64,000 nt of DNA from an uncultured Dehalococcoidia bacterium (GCA_938015525.1 CALLPC010000004.1:1-64000); one strand, 5' to 3'; positions 19,153 through 27,871 are shown, numbered from the stretch's first letter. Numbers and translations are program-made. The notes: generated by a model from the letters alone, not told the origin.

Positions 19153-20334
19153 ATGGCGATGGTGAACGAGGCGCTGAACGAGAAGGTGCACGCGCTGTTG
19201 CTGGAGCAGATTGCGCGGGGGACGCAGCTGGGGACGCAGGTCTGTGTCTACCTGGGCGGGGAGAAGGTGGTGGATACGTGGGCGGGGCAGATGGGGCCGC
19301 GGGACCCGCGGCCGGTGGGGCCGGATACGCTCTTCAGCAGTTTTTCGACGACGAAGGGGGTGGCAGCGACGGCGCTGCACATCCTCGCGGACCGCGGGGT
19401 GGTGGAGTACGAGCAGCCGGTGGCGCGGTACTGGGAGGCGTTCGGGCAGCGGGGGAAGGCGGGGGTGACGGTGGCCCAGGCGATGAGCCACCAGGCGGGG
19501 CTGCATGCGATGCCGATGACGCCGGAGGCGGCGGCGCCGCTGCTCGAGTGGGAGAACGGGGTGCGGTACATCGAGGCGGGAGTCCCGGCGTGGGAGCCGG
19601 GGACGGCGACGGGGTACCACGCGATTACGTTCGGGTGGGTCGTCGGGGGGATCATCGAGCACGCGGACGGGCGGCACATCCAGCAGGTGCTGGCGGAGGA
19701 GATTGCGGGACCGCTTGGGCTGGAGGGGGAGATGTTCATCGGCATCCCTGAGGGGGTGGAGGAGCGGCTGGCGACGCTGCTGACGGCGGAGGAGCAGGCG
19801 GCGGGCGGCTCCAACGAGCGGCAGGGGCGGGCGGCGATGTTCCAGCTGCCCCCGGACCATGATTTCTTCAAGGCGATGCCGCCGCGGCTGGGCTGGAATT
19901 TCAACGACATGCGGGTGCGGCGGGCGTGCCTGCCGGCGGCGAACGGGCACTTCACGGCGCGGGCGCTGGCGAAGATGTACGGGGCGCTGGCGAACGGGGG
20001 AGTGGTGGACGGCGTGCGGCTCGTCTCGAAGGAGCGGATATCGCTGATGAGCGCGGTCCAGACGGAGGCGCCGGACCGGGTGCTGGTCATGCCGCTGCCG
20101 AAGAGCATCGGGTTCTTCAACGGCGGCGCGGTGGCCGGGCAGCACGGGGCGATGGGCCCGCGGAAGACGGCGTTCGGGCACCCGGGGGCCGGCGGGTCGA
20201 TTGCGTTCGCGGACCCGGAGACGGGGCTGGCGGTTGCGGTGACGATCAACAAGATGCAATCGACCCTGCAGGCGGAGGGGCCGACGTTCGAAATCTGCGA
20301 GCTGGTCCGGGAGGAGCTCGGGCTGAACGGCTGA
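19153..20334 (+). CDS. Serine beta-lactamase-like hydrolase (esterase/CubicO type)
   Basis: 393 residues of the class C beta-lactamase/penicillin-binding fold. Catalytic motif S65-T-T-K68 in FSSFSTTKG, a Tyr motif at GYHAITFG, and HPGAGGS in place of KTG. The MSHQAGLHAM segment is typical of EstA/CubicO-type carboxylesterases. No signal peptide, so it is probably cytoplasmic and acts on esters or amides of unknown kind. An open frame extends upstream, but ATG 19153 fits the family start and has GAGGGCGAGG before it. Confidence 0.8.
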   Translation: MAMVNEALNEKVHALLLEQIARGTQLGTQVCVYLGGEKVVDTWAGQMGPRDPRPVGPDTLFSSFSTTKGVAATALHILADRGVVEYEQPVARYWEAFGQRGKAGVTVAQAMSHQAGLHAMPMTPEAAAPLLEWENGVRYIEAGVPAWEPGTATGYHAITFGWVVGGIIEHADGRHIQQVLAEEIAGPLGLEGEMFIGIPEGVEERLATLLTAEEQAAGGSNERQGRAAMFQLPPDHDFFKAMPPRLGWNFNDMRVRRACLPAANGHFTARALAKMYGALANGGVVDGVRLVSKERISLMSAVQTEAPDRVLVMPLPKSIGFFNGGAVAGQHGAMGPRKTAFGHPGAGGSIAFADPETGLAVAVTINKMQSTLQAEGPTFEICELVREELGLNG

Positions 20335-20371
20335 CTGGCCCCGGAGGCCGGGCGGGGGCAGGATCAGGCGG

Positions 20372-20824
20372 ATGGGAACACGTCCGCTGACGCCGCGAGA
20401 GGTGGAGCTGGTCCTGGTCAGGGAGCGCGTCGTCCGGGTGGCGTTCTTCGGCGCGGAGGGACACTACCTCGTGCCGATGTTCTACGCGTGGGCCGACGGC
20501 GTGCTGTGCGGGCTGACGACGCCGGGGCGGAAGGTGGAGATGGGGCGGGTGAACGACCGGGTGGCGTTCCAGGTGGACAGCACGGCGACGACGGGGCCGT
20601 GGGAGTGGGCCTCGGTCTCGGGGCACGGGCGGTGGATGGAGGTGGCCGACCCGCTGGAGTTCGGGGAGTTCGCGGCGGCGTTTTACCGGCGGCTGGCAGA
20701 CGCGCCGGCCTGGGCGGTGGCGGCGCTGGAGGAGCGGTTCGGGCGGCGCGGGGTGGTGGGATGGCGCATCATCCCGGAGGGGCTTTCGGGGCGGGCGCAC
20801 GGGCCGGAGGAGGATGAGGGCTAG
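20372..20824 (+). CDS. FMN-split-barrel (pyridoxamine-phosphate-oxidase-like) protein
   Basis: 150 residues of the PNPOx-like split barrel, near the NimA/HugZ-like group. Strands VRVAFFGAEGHYLVPMFYAW and GRKVEMGRVNDRVAFQVDS place the flavin-binding region, and WEWASVSGHGRWMEV matches the later strands. Such proteins bind FMN, F420 or haem; the ligand cannot be decided here. CAGGAT ends 7 nt before ATG 20372, again hinting at a leaderless start. It converges on the metallo-beta-lactamase-fold gene with a 9-nt gap. Confidence 0.75.
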   Translation: MGTRPLTPREVELVLVRERVVRVAFFGAEGHYLVPMFYAWADGVLCGLTTPGRKVEMGRVNDRVAFQVDSTATTGPWEWASVSGHGRWMEVADPLEFGEFAAAFYRRLADAPAWAVAALEERFGRRGVVGWRIIPEGLSGRAHGPEEDEG

Positions 20825-20833
20825 GGGCGCACC

Positions 20834-21874
20834 TCAAACGGGGAGCCAGTAGAGCTTCCGTTCGCGCATGACCTTGGCGAGGCGGCCGAGTTCGAAGAGG
20901 TATTCGAGGTGGGCGAGGGTCTCGCCGACGGCAGCCCGCTGCATCCAGGGCTCGAACTCTTCGAGTCGTCCGGTGGCCCATTTGACGCGGCCCGCAACCT
21001 CCCAGGCGGTGGAGCCGCCCCGGTCGACGCAGGCGAGCATCTCTTCGAGACGGAGTTCGTGGTGGTCCTTGATTTCGCGGATGCGCTTCTTGAGGTCGGT
21101 GATTTCGAACTCGTGGGCGGGGAGGACGAGCTGGACGTCGAGGTCGACGAGGGCTTCGAGGGAGCGCATGTAGTCGCCGAGGGGGCTGCCGTGGGTCTGG
21201 GCGTGGATGGAGACGTTGGGGGTGATGGTGGGGAGGATGTGGTCGCCGGTGAGGAGGATTTTGCGGTTGGGTTCGTAGAGGCAGATGTGGCCGGGTGAGT
21301 GGCCGGGTGTCCAGATGACCTCGAAGTCGAATTCGCCGACTTTGAAGGTTTCGCCGCCTTTGAGCTGGGTATCCGGGGGGACGGCGGCGACGTTGCCGAG
21401 CATGCCCATGGAGCCCTGGGCCATCTGGGGGGTGGCGACGGGGGGGACGCCGTTGAGCTCCATGAAGCGGGACATCTCGTCGGTGAGGGTGCGGGGGGCG
21501 AAGTAGCGGGTGGCGATGACCTCGGCGTCTTTTTCGTGGACGGCGACGTCGCAGGAGGAGAGCTGCTTGAGGCGGCCGGCCATGCCGTAGTGGTCGGGGT
21601 GGATGTGGGTGATGAGGAGGCGCTGGATTTCGGAGGGGTGGCTGCCGTGCTCGCGCATGCCGGTTTCGAGGGCCTGGTAAGCGGAGTCGGTGTTCCAGCC
21701 GCAATCGACGAGGACGACGTCGCCGCCGTTTTTGATGAGGTAGGGGAGGACGTAGGGGAGGCCTTTGGTGACGCGGGGGTGTTCCTGGAGCTGGCGGCGG
21801 AGGGCTTTGGCGTCGTCGATGGTGAACTGGGGGAAGGGGGTGAGGAGCTGGTAGATGCCGTCGATGATGCGCAT
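20834..21874 (-). CDS. Metallo-beta-lactamase-fold hydrolase
   Basis: 346 residues. The metal motif HIHPDH (90-95) begins the HxHxDH set for two metals, with TPGHSPGHICLY and LLTGDHILP supplying further ligands. The C-terminal ~100 residues are helical (LKKRIREIKDHHELRLEEML), as in glyoxalase-II/LACTB2-like thioesterases. The substrate is unknown. Start 21874 begins the protein with the usual first strand; the ribosome site is weak, and TAGGAT lies about 40 nt upstream. Confidence 0.85.
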   Translation of the reverse strand: MRIIDGIYQLLTPFPQFTIDDAKALRRQLQEHPRVTKGLPYVLPYLIKNGGDVVLVDCGWNTDSAYQALETGMREHGSHPSEIQRLLITHIHPDHYGMAGRLKQLSSCDVAVHEKDAEVIATRYFAPRTLTDEMSRFMELNGVPPVATPQMAQGSMGMLGNVAAVPPDTQLKGGETFKVGEFDFEVIWTPGHSPGHICLYEPNRKILLTGDHILPTITPNVSIHAQTHGSPLGDYMRSLEALVDLDVQLVLPAHEFEITDLKKRIREIKDHHELRLEEMLACVDRGGSTAWEVAGRVKWATGRLEEFEPWMQRAAVGETLAHLEYLFELGRLAKVMRERKLYWLPV

Positions 21875-21965
21875 GCGGGTGCCCCAGGCGTGCTCGCCGC
21901 CCTGCGGGTCGGCGGCGAGGTCATCCTACGCAGGTCGTTCGCGCGAGGCAAAAGGACGGGGCGGG

Positions 21966-22406
21966 TCAGGGGAAGCGGCGGGCGATGCGGCCGGGGTCGA
22001 TGAAGCGGGTGAGGAGGAAGCTGGTGAGGCTGATGAGGATGGCGCCGAAGACGGCGTTCCAGAAGCCGTCGATGGTGAACTGGATGCCGTCGAATTTGCC
22101 GGCGAGCCAGGCGGTGAGGGCGAGGAGGGCGGTGTTGATGAGGATGAGGAGGAGGCCGAGGGAGAGGACGATGCCGGGGAGGGCGCTGATGACGAGGAGC
22201 GGCTTCAGGTAGGCGTTGAGGAGGCCGAGGATGAGGGCGACGGCGAGGGTGCTGCCGAGCCCCTGGAGGTGGATGCCGGGGACGAGGGCGGCGGCAACCC
22301 AGACGGCGGCCGCGGTGATGAGCCAGCGGACGATGAAGGCGGCGAGGCGGCCGGCTGCGGTCGGGCGCGGGCGGGGGGAGCCGACGACGATGACGGTGGC
22401 GGGCAT
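21966..22406 (-). CDS. Four-helix membrane protein of the 'phage holin family' (DUF360-like)
   Basis: 146 residues with four hydrophobic segments. The pattern ALILGLLNAYLKPLLVI, then GIVLSLGLLLILINTALL and WNAVFGAILISLTSFLL, is diagnostic of a widespread bacterial membrane family often named 'phage holin'. Its role is not known and there is no prophage here. A GGAGG lies 2-6 nt before ATG 22406. It is divergent from the anti-sigma-like gene. Confidence 0.75.
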   Translation of the reverse strand: MPATVIVVGSPRPRPTAAGRLAAFIVRWLITAAAVWVAAALVPGIHLQGLGSTLAVALILGLLNAYLKPLLVISALPGIVLSLGLLLILINTALLALTAWLAGKFDGIQFTIDGFWNAVFGAILISLTSFLLTRFIDPGRIARRFP

Positions 22407-22534
22407 GCCTCCAGTAGAGCACAGCGGGAAGATTTTTTGGAGGCGGTGACGCCTTTTGACCCCCGCCGACGATGTACGGTGCAGGACGAGGCGCCCGGCG
22501 GGGGAAACACGCCGGGGCGAGGCGAGGAGGTCCC

Positions 22535-23212
22535 ATGCCGGACGAGGTCGATGAGCAGCTCGACGCGGCCCTCGGGGGCGGGACGGCGGGGAGCCGCGAG
22601 GCGGCCGAGCTTGCCCGGGTGGCGCGCGCGGTGAGCGGCCTGCGCGTCCCCGGGCCGGACCGTGAGGCGATGGCGCGGATGTGGGCTCGCTTCGAGGACC
22701 GGACCGGGCGGCGGCGGGGGCCTGCGGCCTGGCTGCTGGGGTGGGCGGGGGTCGGCGATGCGCGCCGACCGCTGGTGCAGCGGCTGGCGGCCGGGGCGGT
22801 GCTGCTGGCAGCGGCGGCGGGCGGGGCGGCGGCAGCCGGGGTGGATACGACGGGGGCGCTCCGGGGGGCAGGCGAGTTCATCGTGACCGCCGTCCGGAAC
22901 CTGGGGCCGGGCGGGGCTGGGGAGGGGAGCGGCATGGAGGCATCGACCCGACCGGGGACGGCCACGCCGGGCACGGGAACGCCGGGCGGCGTGACGGCGA
23001 CGGCCACGCTGACACCGACGACCACCGCGGCCGCGACGGCGACGCCAACTCCGACGGTGACGCCGACGCCGTTCCCCGGGTTGACGCTGACCCCGACGCC
23101 GACGGTCACGCCGACACCGGCCGGTTCGCCGACGCCGACCCGGACGCCGAAGCCCGGCGACGACGATGACGACGAGAAGGGCAAAGACGACGACCGGGAA
23201 GAGGACGACTGA
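22535..23212 (+). CDS. Anti-sigma-like single-pass membrane protein with Thr-Pro tail
   Basis: 225 residues. A helical cytoplasmic N-terminus (about 1-60), one membrane helix (83-103), then an external tail with many TP and PTPT repeats that ends in an acidic stretch. The N-terminal region looks like DUF5667/anti-sigma-type domains seen beside ECF sigma genes. The sigma gene follows directly, its GTG right after this stop. The order is reversed from the common sigma-then-anti-sigma arrangement. Start 22535 has GAGGAGG upstream. Confidence 0.55.
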   Translation: MPDEVDEQLDAALGGGTAGSREAAELARVARAVSGLRVPGPDREAMARMWARFEDRTGRRRGPAAWLLGWAGVGDARRPLVQRLAAGAVLLAAAAGGAAAAGVDTTGALRGAGEFIVTAVRNLGPGGAGEGSGMEASTRPGTATPGTGTPGGVTATATLTPTTTAAATATPTPTVTPTPFPGLTLTPTPTVTPTPAGSPTPTRTPKPGDDDDDEKGKDDDREEDD

Positions 23213-23842
23213 GTGACGGGGATGGTGCTGGCCCGGTGCGGGTTTTCGGCGGTGCTGGTCGCAGGCCGGGAGATGCCGGGGGAGGAGCGGGGGGAGGCCG
23301 CGGCAACAGGGGGCGCCGGGACGTTCATCGAGCGGCTGCGCCGGCGCGAGCCGGGGGCGTGGCGGGTGCTGTTCGAGGAGGAGATGCCGGCGATTTACCG
23401 GTATGCTTTTTCGCGGGTGGCGCGGGCGGAGGATGCGGAGGACGTGGCCGCGCTGGTGTTCGAACAGGCGTGGCGGAGCGCCGAGCATCTCGAGGACCGG
23501 GGGCTGCCGCCGCGGGCGTGGCTGTTCGGGATTGCGCGGCATGTGGTGACGGAGCACCGGCGGCGGCTGTTCCGGGCGCCGCCGGTGGTAGCGCTGGAGG
23601 CGTTCGAGCTGCCGGGGGCGGGGCTGGAGGGACACGCGGAGCAGGTAGCGCTGGCGAAAGCGGTGGCGCAGCTCCCGCGGGCCGACGGCGAAGTGGTGAC
23701 GCTCCGGTTCCTGCACGGGCTCTCGCTTGCGGAGACGGCGGCGGCGATGGGAGTGACGGTGGATGCGGTGAAGGCGCGCCAGGGGCGGGCGCTCAGGAAG
23801 CTGCGGGAGCTGCTGGGCGAGGAGTTCCCAAAGCGGGTGTAG
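23213..23842 (+). CDS. ECF-type RNA polymerase sigma factor
   Basis: 209 residues from the outermost GTG. Region 2 contains YRYAFSRVARAEDAEDVAALVF and a W-x-x-A-E-H segment. Region 4 contains LSLAETAAAMGVTVDAVKARQGRAL, a clear helix-turn-helix for the -35 element. It directs RNA polymerase to a stress or envelope regulon not visible here. The true start may be ATG 23273, which removes a poorly conserved leader of 20 residues. The GTG directly follows the anti-sigma-like stop, so coupling is likely. It converges on the DUF4388 operon, 14 nt apart. Confidence 0.88.
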   Translation: MTGMVLARCGFSAVLVAGREMPGEERGEAAATGGAGTFIERLRRREPGAWRVLFEEEMPAIYRYAFSRVARAEDAEDVAALVFEQAWRSAEHLEDRGLPPRAWLFGIARHVVTEHRRRLFRAPPVVALEAFELPGAGLEGHAEQVALAKAVAQLPRADGEVVTLRFLHGLSLAETAAAMGVTVDAVKARQGRALRKLRELLGEEFPKRV

Positions 23843-23856
23843 TGGCGGGGCGGGAG

Positions 23857-24660
23857 TCAGGCGGCCTGCCCGCGGAGCATCGCGAGCATGGTCTGCTGGA
23901 ATTTGACCCGCTTTTCGGGGTCGGTAATCTCGGCGCTGATCGCCTCGGCGAGGCGGGCGATGCCGTCGCGGGGAAAGTCCTGGCGGGTGTGGCCCATCGC
24001 ATCGAGGCAGTCGTCGATGATGATCTCGGCGAGGGGGCCGACAGCAGCTGCGACGGCGGCATGCAGCGCCTGGAAGAAGTGGGGCCCGGCGAGGGCGCGG
24101 GCGGCAGGCGCGAGCTGCTGGGGCTTTTCGAGTTCGACGAGGCCGGCGAGCTTGAGGCGGTAGAGGCGGCGCATCGCTTCGAAGTCGTCGACGCCGAGTG
24201 CGGCGGCGAGTGCGGCGGCGGTGCGGGCGCCATCGAGGAGGGCGATGACTTCCCAGTCGGCGGCATCGATGGTGACGGTGGGGCCGGGGGCCCTGCGGGC
24301 GAGGCGGGGGAGGACGTCCATGGACGGGACGACGCGGCGGATGGCTTCGCGCTCGCTGGCGAGGCGTGCGGCCTCGGCGAGGAGCTGGTCGAGGGTGCGG
24401 GTGATGGTGCGTTCCGGGGCGTCTTCGCCGGGGATGAAGCGGAAGTGGCCGTTAGGCCAGGTGACGAGGCGGGCGAGGGCGGCTTCGCCCCAGTCGCCGG
24501 CGGCCTCGGCGTGCACGGGCTGGCCGCGGTGGAGGTAGACATCGCCGAGGTCGAGGCCGGAGGAGAGTTCGAGACGGCCGGTCTGCTCCCCGGCGGCGAG
24601 CATCTTGAGGAGGTCGATGAGGGGGAGCTGGGCGAGGCTTCCGGTGAGTCCTTCTGGCAT
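23857..24660 (-). CDS. DUF4388 (PATAN) protein with winged-helix module
   Basis: 267 residues. The first ~100 residues match DUF4388/PATAN: GSLAQLPLIDLLKMLAAGEQ, TGRLEL, GDVYLHRGQPVHAEA and GHFRF. A winged-helix-like module follows (about 130-175, ADWEVIALLDGARTAAALA...LYRLKLAGLVEL). The C-terminal helices (about 190-265) have no known name. PATAN domains are output or adaptor modules in signalling proteins. It is the last gene of a five-gene operon with a HAMP receptor and Roadblock proteins, 32 nt after the previous stop. Confidence 0.75.
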   Translation of the reverse strand: MPEGLTGSLAQLPLIDLLKMLAAGEQTGRLELSSGLDLGDVYLHRGQPVHAEAAGDWGEAALARLVTWPNGHFRFIPGEDAPERTITRTLDQLLAEAARLASEREAIRRVVPSMDVLPRLARRAPGPTVTIDAADWEVIALLDGARTAAALAAALGVDDFEAMRRLYRLKLAGLVELEKPQQLAPAARALAGPHFFQALHAAVAAAVGPLAEIIIDDCLDAMGHTRQDFPRDGIARLAEAISAEITDPEKRVKFQQTMLAMLRGQAA

Positions 24661-24692
24661 GGGGGTCCTCCCTGGCGGCGGGCTGGGGCCGG

Positions 24693-25142
24693 CTACGGGC
24701 TGCGCTGGGCGATGACGTTCCAGCTGAGCCAGGAGCCGGGGTCGAGGGCGGTGCGGTTGACGAGCTGGACGCGCTCGGAGCGGTGTTTCTGGAGGCGTTT
24801 GCGGGCGGCGGGGTCCTTTTCCCAGGCGGCGGTGACGACGTCGGCGGTCATGCGGACGAGGGCCATGTCGACGGCGGGCTGGGTGATGACGAAGAGGACG
24901 GCGTCGCCGATGTCCCGGGCGAGCAGGCGCCAGGTGTCGTAGGTGAGGTCGATGCGGCTGGCCTGGAAGCCGGCGGCCTGGAGGGCGAGGAAGGCGCGGC
25001 CGATTTCGCGGCCGATGGTGTTCATGGTGACGGTGGCGAGGACCGCGGGGCTGGAGCTGACGATGACGTCGCCGCGGTTGTCGCAGAGGAAGGCGCCTTC
25101 GACGGCGGGCAGTGCGGTGAGCTGGTCGATTTCGCGCTCCAT
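24693..25142 (-). CDS. Roadblock/LC7-like protein (149 aa)
   Basis: The fold pattern is Roadblock/LC7: an N-terminal helix, AVEGAFLCDNRGDVIVSSS as the first hairpin, a central helix (REIGRAFLALQAAG), then WRLLARDIGDAVLFVIT strands. Such proteins dimerise and regulate small GTPases, as MglB does for MglA. No GTPase gene is present in this window. Two extra strands or helices follow beyond the usual ~120 residues. It is the fourth gene of the operon, 24 nt after the third. Confidence 0.7.
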   Translation of the reverse strand: MEREIDQLTALPAVEGAFLCDNRGDVIVSSSPAVLATVTMNTIGREIGRAFLALQAAGFQASRIDLTYDTWRLLARDIGDAVLFVITQPAVDMALVRMTADVVTAAWEKDPAARKRLQKHRSERVQLVNRTALDPGSWLSWNVIAQRSP

Positions 25143-25166
25143 GGCTGGACTCCCTGGCGGGCTTCG

Positions 25167-26186
25167 TCAGGCGACGAACTCCTGGAATTCCTCCCGGAGG
25201 CCGAACCGGTCGATGACGGCGGCGTGCCGCTCGCTGACGCCTTCGAGGGCGGCGCGGACGCGGGTTTCGAGGTCGGCGCGCTTGAGCTGGAAGGCGAGGC
25301 GGGCGATGGTATCGCCGAGGCAGTCTCCGAGGGCTTTGCTGAAATCTTCGGGCAGGGGGCCGTGGAACTCGATAGTCCCGGCGGTGTACGAGAATTCGGC
25401 GGCGAAGGGGTCGAGGAACGGGTAGGTGGCGGCGCGGTTGACGAGCGTTTCCTTGAAGGCGAGGGCGAAGCGGCCGGGTTTGGAGACGCCGTCGACGTAC
25501 CGTTCAACGCGCTGGAGGACGTCGGCCCAGAATGCGAGCAGGTCGTGGCGGTAGGACTCGGCCTGTGGCGCCTGCCTGGGGAGGCCGATGGCCGAGGGTG
25601 CGCTGGCTTCGATGAAGACGTTGAAGGTGCCGCCGGCGGCGTTGACGGCGGCGACGATGGCGTTGAGGGCGTCCTGGCCGGACATGAGGGGGACGCGGGG
25701 CGCAGCGAAGACGGATTCGATCGGTTCGCCGTCCTGGAGGTAGATGACGCCGACGCCGGCATCGCCGGTGACGTGGACTTCGACGTAGCCGGTGACGGCG
25801 TCGGTCCGCAGCTTGGCGATGAGGCGGTCGAGGCTGGTGAAGGCGCTGGTGAGGTCTTTGTAGAGGGGGCGGCTGTCCAGGAGCCGGTTGAGGAGGAGGA
25901 CGACGTCGGGGAAGGCGGTGGAGACGGTGATGGTGCCGTCGCGGCCGGCGGCGCGCTCGGCGATGCTGCGGATGGCGGCGGGGCCGGTGATGAGGTCGGG
26001 GCCGGCGGACACGACGCCGTTGAGGATTTCGCCTTCGGAGAGGATGAGGGTGCCGGTGTAGCCGGGGAAGGCGACTTCGACGTAGCCGGTGAGCCTGCGG
26101 CTGCGGCAGTCGTCGAGGAGGGCGTCGAAGGCGGTGAAGGCGGTGTTGAGGTTGCCGTAGACGACGCGGTCGCGCGGGAACATCAT
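25167..26186 (-). CDS. Tandem PATAN/DUF4388-like protein with helical C-terminus
   Basis: 339 residues with two related halves. Residues ~33-62 (TGYVEVAFPGYTGTLILSEG) and ~130-160 (TGYVEVHVTGDAGVGVIYLQ) begin matching strand sets, each followed by G-E-x-I or G-E-P-I and a helix. This is an internal duplication of a DUF4388-like beta unit. The C-terminal ~90 residues are helical and loosely resemble the end of the 267-residue protein downstream. ATG 26186 has AGGAG 9 nt upstream. It is separated from the previous gene by only 5 nt. Confidence 0.65.
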   Translation of the reverse strand: MMFPRDRVVYGNLNTAFTAFDALLDDCRSRRLTGYVEVAFPGYTGTLILSEGEILNGVVSAGPDLITGPAAIRSIAERAAGRDGTITVSTAFPDVVLLLNRLLDSRPLYKDLTSAFTSLDRLIAKLRTDAVTGYVEVHVTGDAGVGVIYLQDGEPIESVFAAPRVPLMSGQDALNAIVAAVNAAGGTFNVFIEASAPSAIGLPRQAPQAESYRHDLLAFWADVLQRVERYVDGVSKPGRFALAFKETLVNRAATYPFLDPFAAEFSYTAGTIEFHGPLPEDFSKALGDCLGDTIARLAFQLKRADLETRVRAALEGVSERHAAVIDRFGLREEFQEFVA

Positions 26187-26191
26187 GGTGG

Positions 26192-26596
26192 TCAACTCCT
26201 GGCAGGCGGGGTGGCCCCGAATCGGCGGATGACGGGCTGGAGGGCGGCGGCGATGGCCTGGCCCCGGCCGGGGGCGTGGGTGATGTAGAGGCAGGCGCCC
26301 TCCAGGGGGAGGATGACGGCCTCGACCGGGCCGCCGGAGATTGCGGCCTGGATGAAGCGGCTGCCTGCGAGCTGGCGGCCCATGCCGCGGAGGTCACCGT
26401 CGGTGGGGAGGGCTTCGGCGCGGAGGGCGACGAAGCTGGCGAGGGCGGCGGCTCGGGTGGGGTCGGGCTCGTTCACCGCAGCGAGCGGCTGGCCCTCGGG
26501 CCCGCACACGGTGACGCTGCGGACGCCTTCGACGTGGCGGACGGCCTGGGCGATGCGGCTGGCGGTTTCGCGGCTGAGCGGTTCGACGGGCTGCAT
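26192..26596 (-). CDS. Roadblock/LC7-like protein (134 aa)
   Basis: A second Roadblock-like protein. VEGVRSVTVCGPEGQPLAAVN gives the first hairpin, FVALRAEALPT the helix, and VEAVILPLEGACLYITHAPG the closing strands. The overall length matches MglB-type regulators. It differs clearly from the 149-residue paralogue downstream, so the pair may form a heterodimer. AGGAGAG precedes the ATG. It follows the HAMP receptor by 30 nt and precedes the tandem PATAN gene by 5 nt. Confidence 0.65.
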   Translation of the reverse strand: MQPVEPLSRETASRIAQAVRHVEGVRSVTVCGPEGQPLAAVNEPDPTRAAALASFVALRAEALPTDGDLRGMGRQLAGSRFIQAAISGGPVEAVILPLEGACLYITHAPGRGQAIAAALQPVIRRFGATPPARS

Positions 26597-26626
26597 GGCC
26601 GTTCAACTCTCCTGGGCTGGACGCTG

Positions 26627-27871
26627 TCAGGCGGCCTGCTGGCGGCGCTGGCGGAGCCGTTCGATGGCTGCGCGGAGGCTCGTCTGCATGCGGCGGAGGG
26701 ACTCGGCGAGGCGGCCGATTTCGTTGTCGGATTCGACATCGATGCGGGCATCGAGTTCGCCGAGGGAGATGCGGTCGGCGACTTCGGCGAGGTGGCGGAC
26801 CGGACGGGTGATGCTCATGGAGATGACGACAGCGAGGAGGAGGGCGAGGGCGACACCGCCGACGGCTGCGCCGCCGAACAGGTAGAACTGCTGGCGGGCA
26901 TCGGCGGCGCGCCGGTCGAACTCGCGGTTGAGCGTCTCCTGGGCGGCGGTGAGGAGCTGGTTGGAGGTGTCGATGGCGCTGCCGCCCATGTAGAAGAAGC
27001 CTTCGGCGGCGGTGCTGGAGAGGGTGCCGCTGACGAGGACCTGGTTGCGGGTCATGTCGAAGAAGGTCGAGCGGGCAGTGCCGGCGCGGCGGACGGCCGG
27101 GTCGAGGATTTCGTTAAAGCCGGGGTTTTCGCTCATCGCGACCTGGAGCTGGCGGTCGAGGCTCTCTGCGAACTCCATCGCAATCGCGAGCTGGGCGGAG
27201 AGGAACATCTTCTGGGCGTCGGTGGCCGTCAGGTTCGCACGGGTGAGGAGGGTTTCCGTGCCCGTCGCGCGGATGAGGGAGAGGGACTCCGTGAGGCGGG
27301 GGAGGGACTCGGTGAGCGCGGCGATGACGGCGCGGGTATCGAGGTCCGGGTCGAGGACGAGCCCGGAGCGGGTGGCGACGGTGGAGAGGAGGGGGAAGAT
27401 GCCGTCCTGGATGAGGCGGGTGTGGGCGGTGTTCGCCGTCTCGGGGGAGCCGGTGGACTCCCTGACGGTTTTCCACTCCTGGTTGAGGAAGGCCACGAGG
27501 TCGCGGGTGCCGAAGCGGCCGCCGAGGCGGGAGTCCATTTCGTTGATGGCGGCGAGGGCGTTTTCGGCGGCCCGCTCGGACTGTTTCATCGTCTCGAGGG
27601 AGTTGGCGTCGCCGGCGAGGACGCGGAGGGTGAGGCCGCGGTGGAGCTGGACTTCCCGGAGGAAGGGGATGATGGTGGAGATGTATTCGAGGCCGTCGCG
27701 TTCTTTCTCGGCCTGCTGCTGGGTTTCGCGCTGGGCGAAGAACTGGACGGCGAGCAGGGCGACGATGGGCACGGCCATGACGGCCACGATGAGGCCGAGC
27801 TTGTTGGCGATGCTCAGGTTGCTGATTGGCGAGAAGCCGGGCAGGTGTGGACGACGCATCGTGCTCTCCAT
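26627..27871 (-). CDS. HAMP-domain membrane receptor with large external sensor, no output domain
   Basis: 414 residues. A short cytoplasmic N-terminus, TM1 (~24-45), an all-helical external sensor (~46-328) resembling nitrate/nitrite-type (NIT) sensors (REVQLHRGLTLRVLAGD), TM2 (~331-352) and a HAMP domain (~353-405: ITRPVRHLAEVADRISLGEL). The protein stops right after HAMP with no kinase, cyclase or chemoreceptor tail. It leads the operon of Roadblock and DUF4388 proteins, which could act as its output. ATG 27871 has GGGGA upstream; MRRPHL at 27859 is an alternative. Confidence 0.75.
   Translation of the reverse strand: MESTMRRPHLPGFSPISNLSIANKLGLIVAVMAVPIVALLAVQFFAQRETQQQAEKERDGLEYISTIIPFLREVQLHRGLTLRVLAGDANSLETMKQSERAAENALAAINEMDSRLGGRFGTRDLVAFLNQEWKTVRESTGSPETANTAHTRLIQDGIFPLLSTVATRSGLVLDPDLDTRAVIAALTESLPRLTESLSLIRATGTETLLTRANLTATDAQKMFLSAQLAIAMEFAESLDRQLQVAMSENPGFNEILDPAVRRAGTARSTFFDMTRNQVLVSGTLSSTAAEGFFYMGGSAIDTSNQLLTAAQETLNREFDRRAADARQQFYLFGGAAVGGVALALLLAVVISMSITRPVRHLAEVADRISLGELDARIDVESDNEIGRLAESLRRMQTSLRAAIERLRQRRQQAA

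Noticed and set aside
21966-22406. 'Phage holin' annotation as evidence of a prophage
   Set aside because: The family is widespread in non-phage contexts, and no integrase, capsid or lysis genes lie nearby.
22940-23170. Tandem-looking DNA repeats (GACGCCGACGCC type) as a possible CRISPR or satellite
   Set aside because: They lie in frame inside a coding region and encode a Thr/Pro linker. No spacers of uniform length are present.
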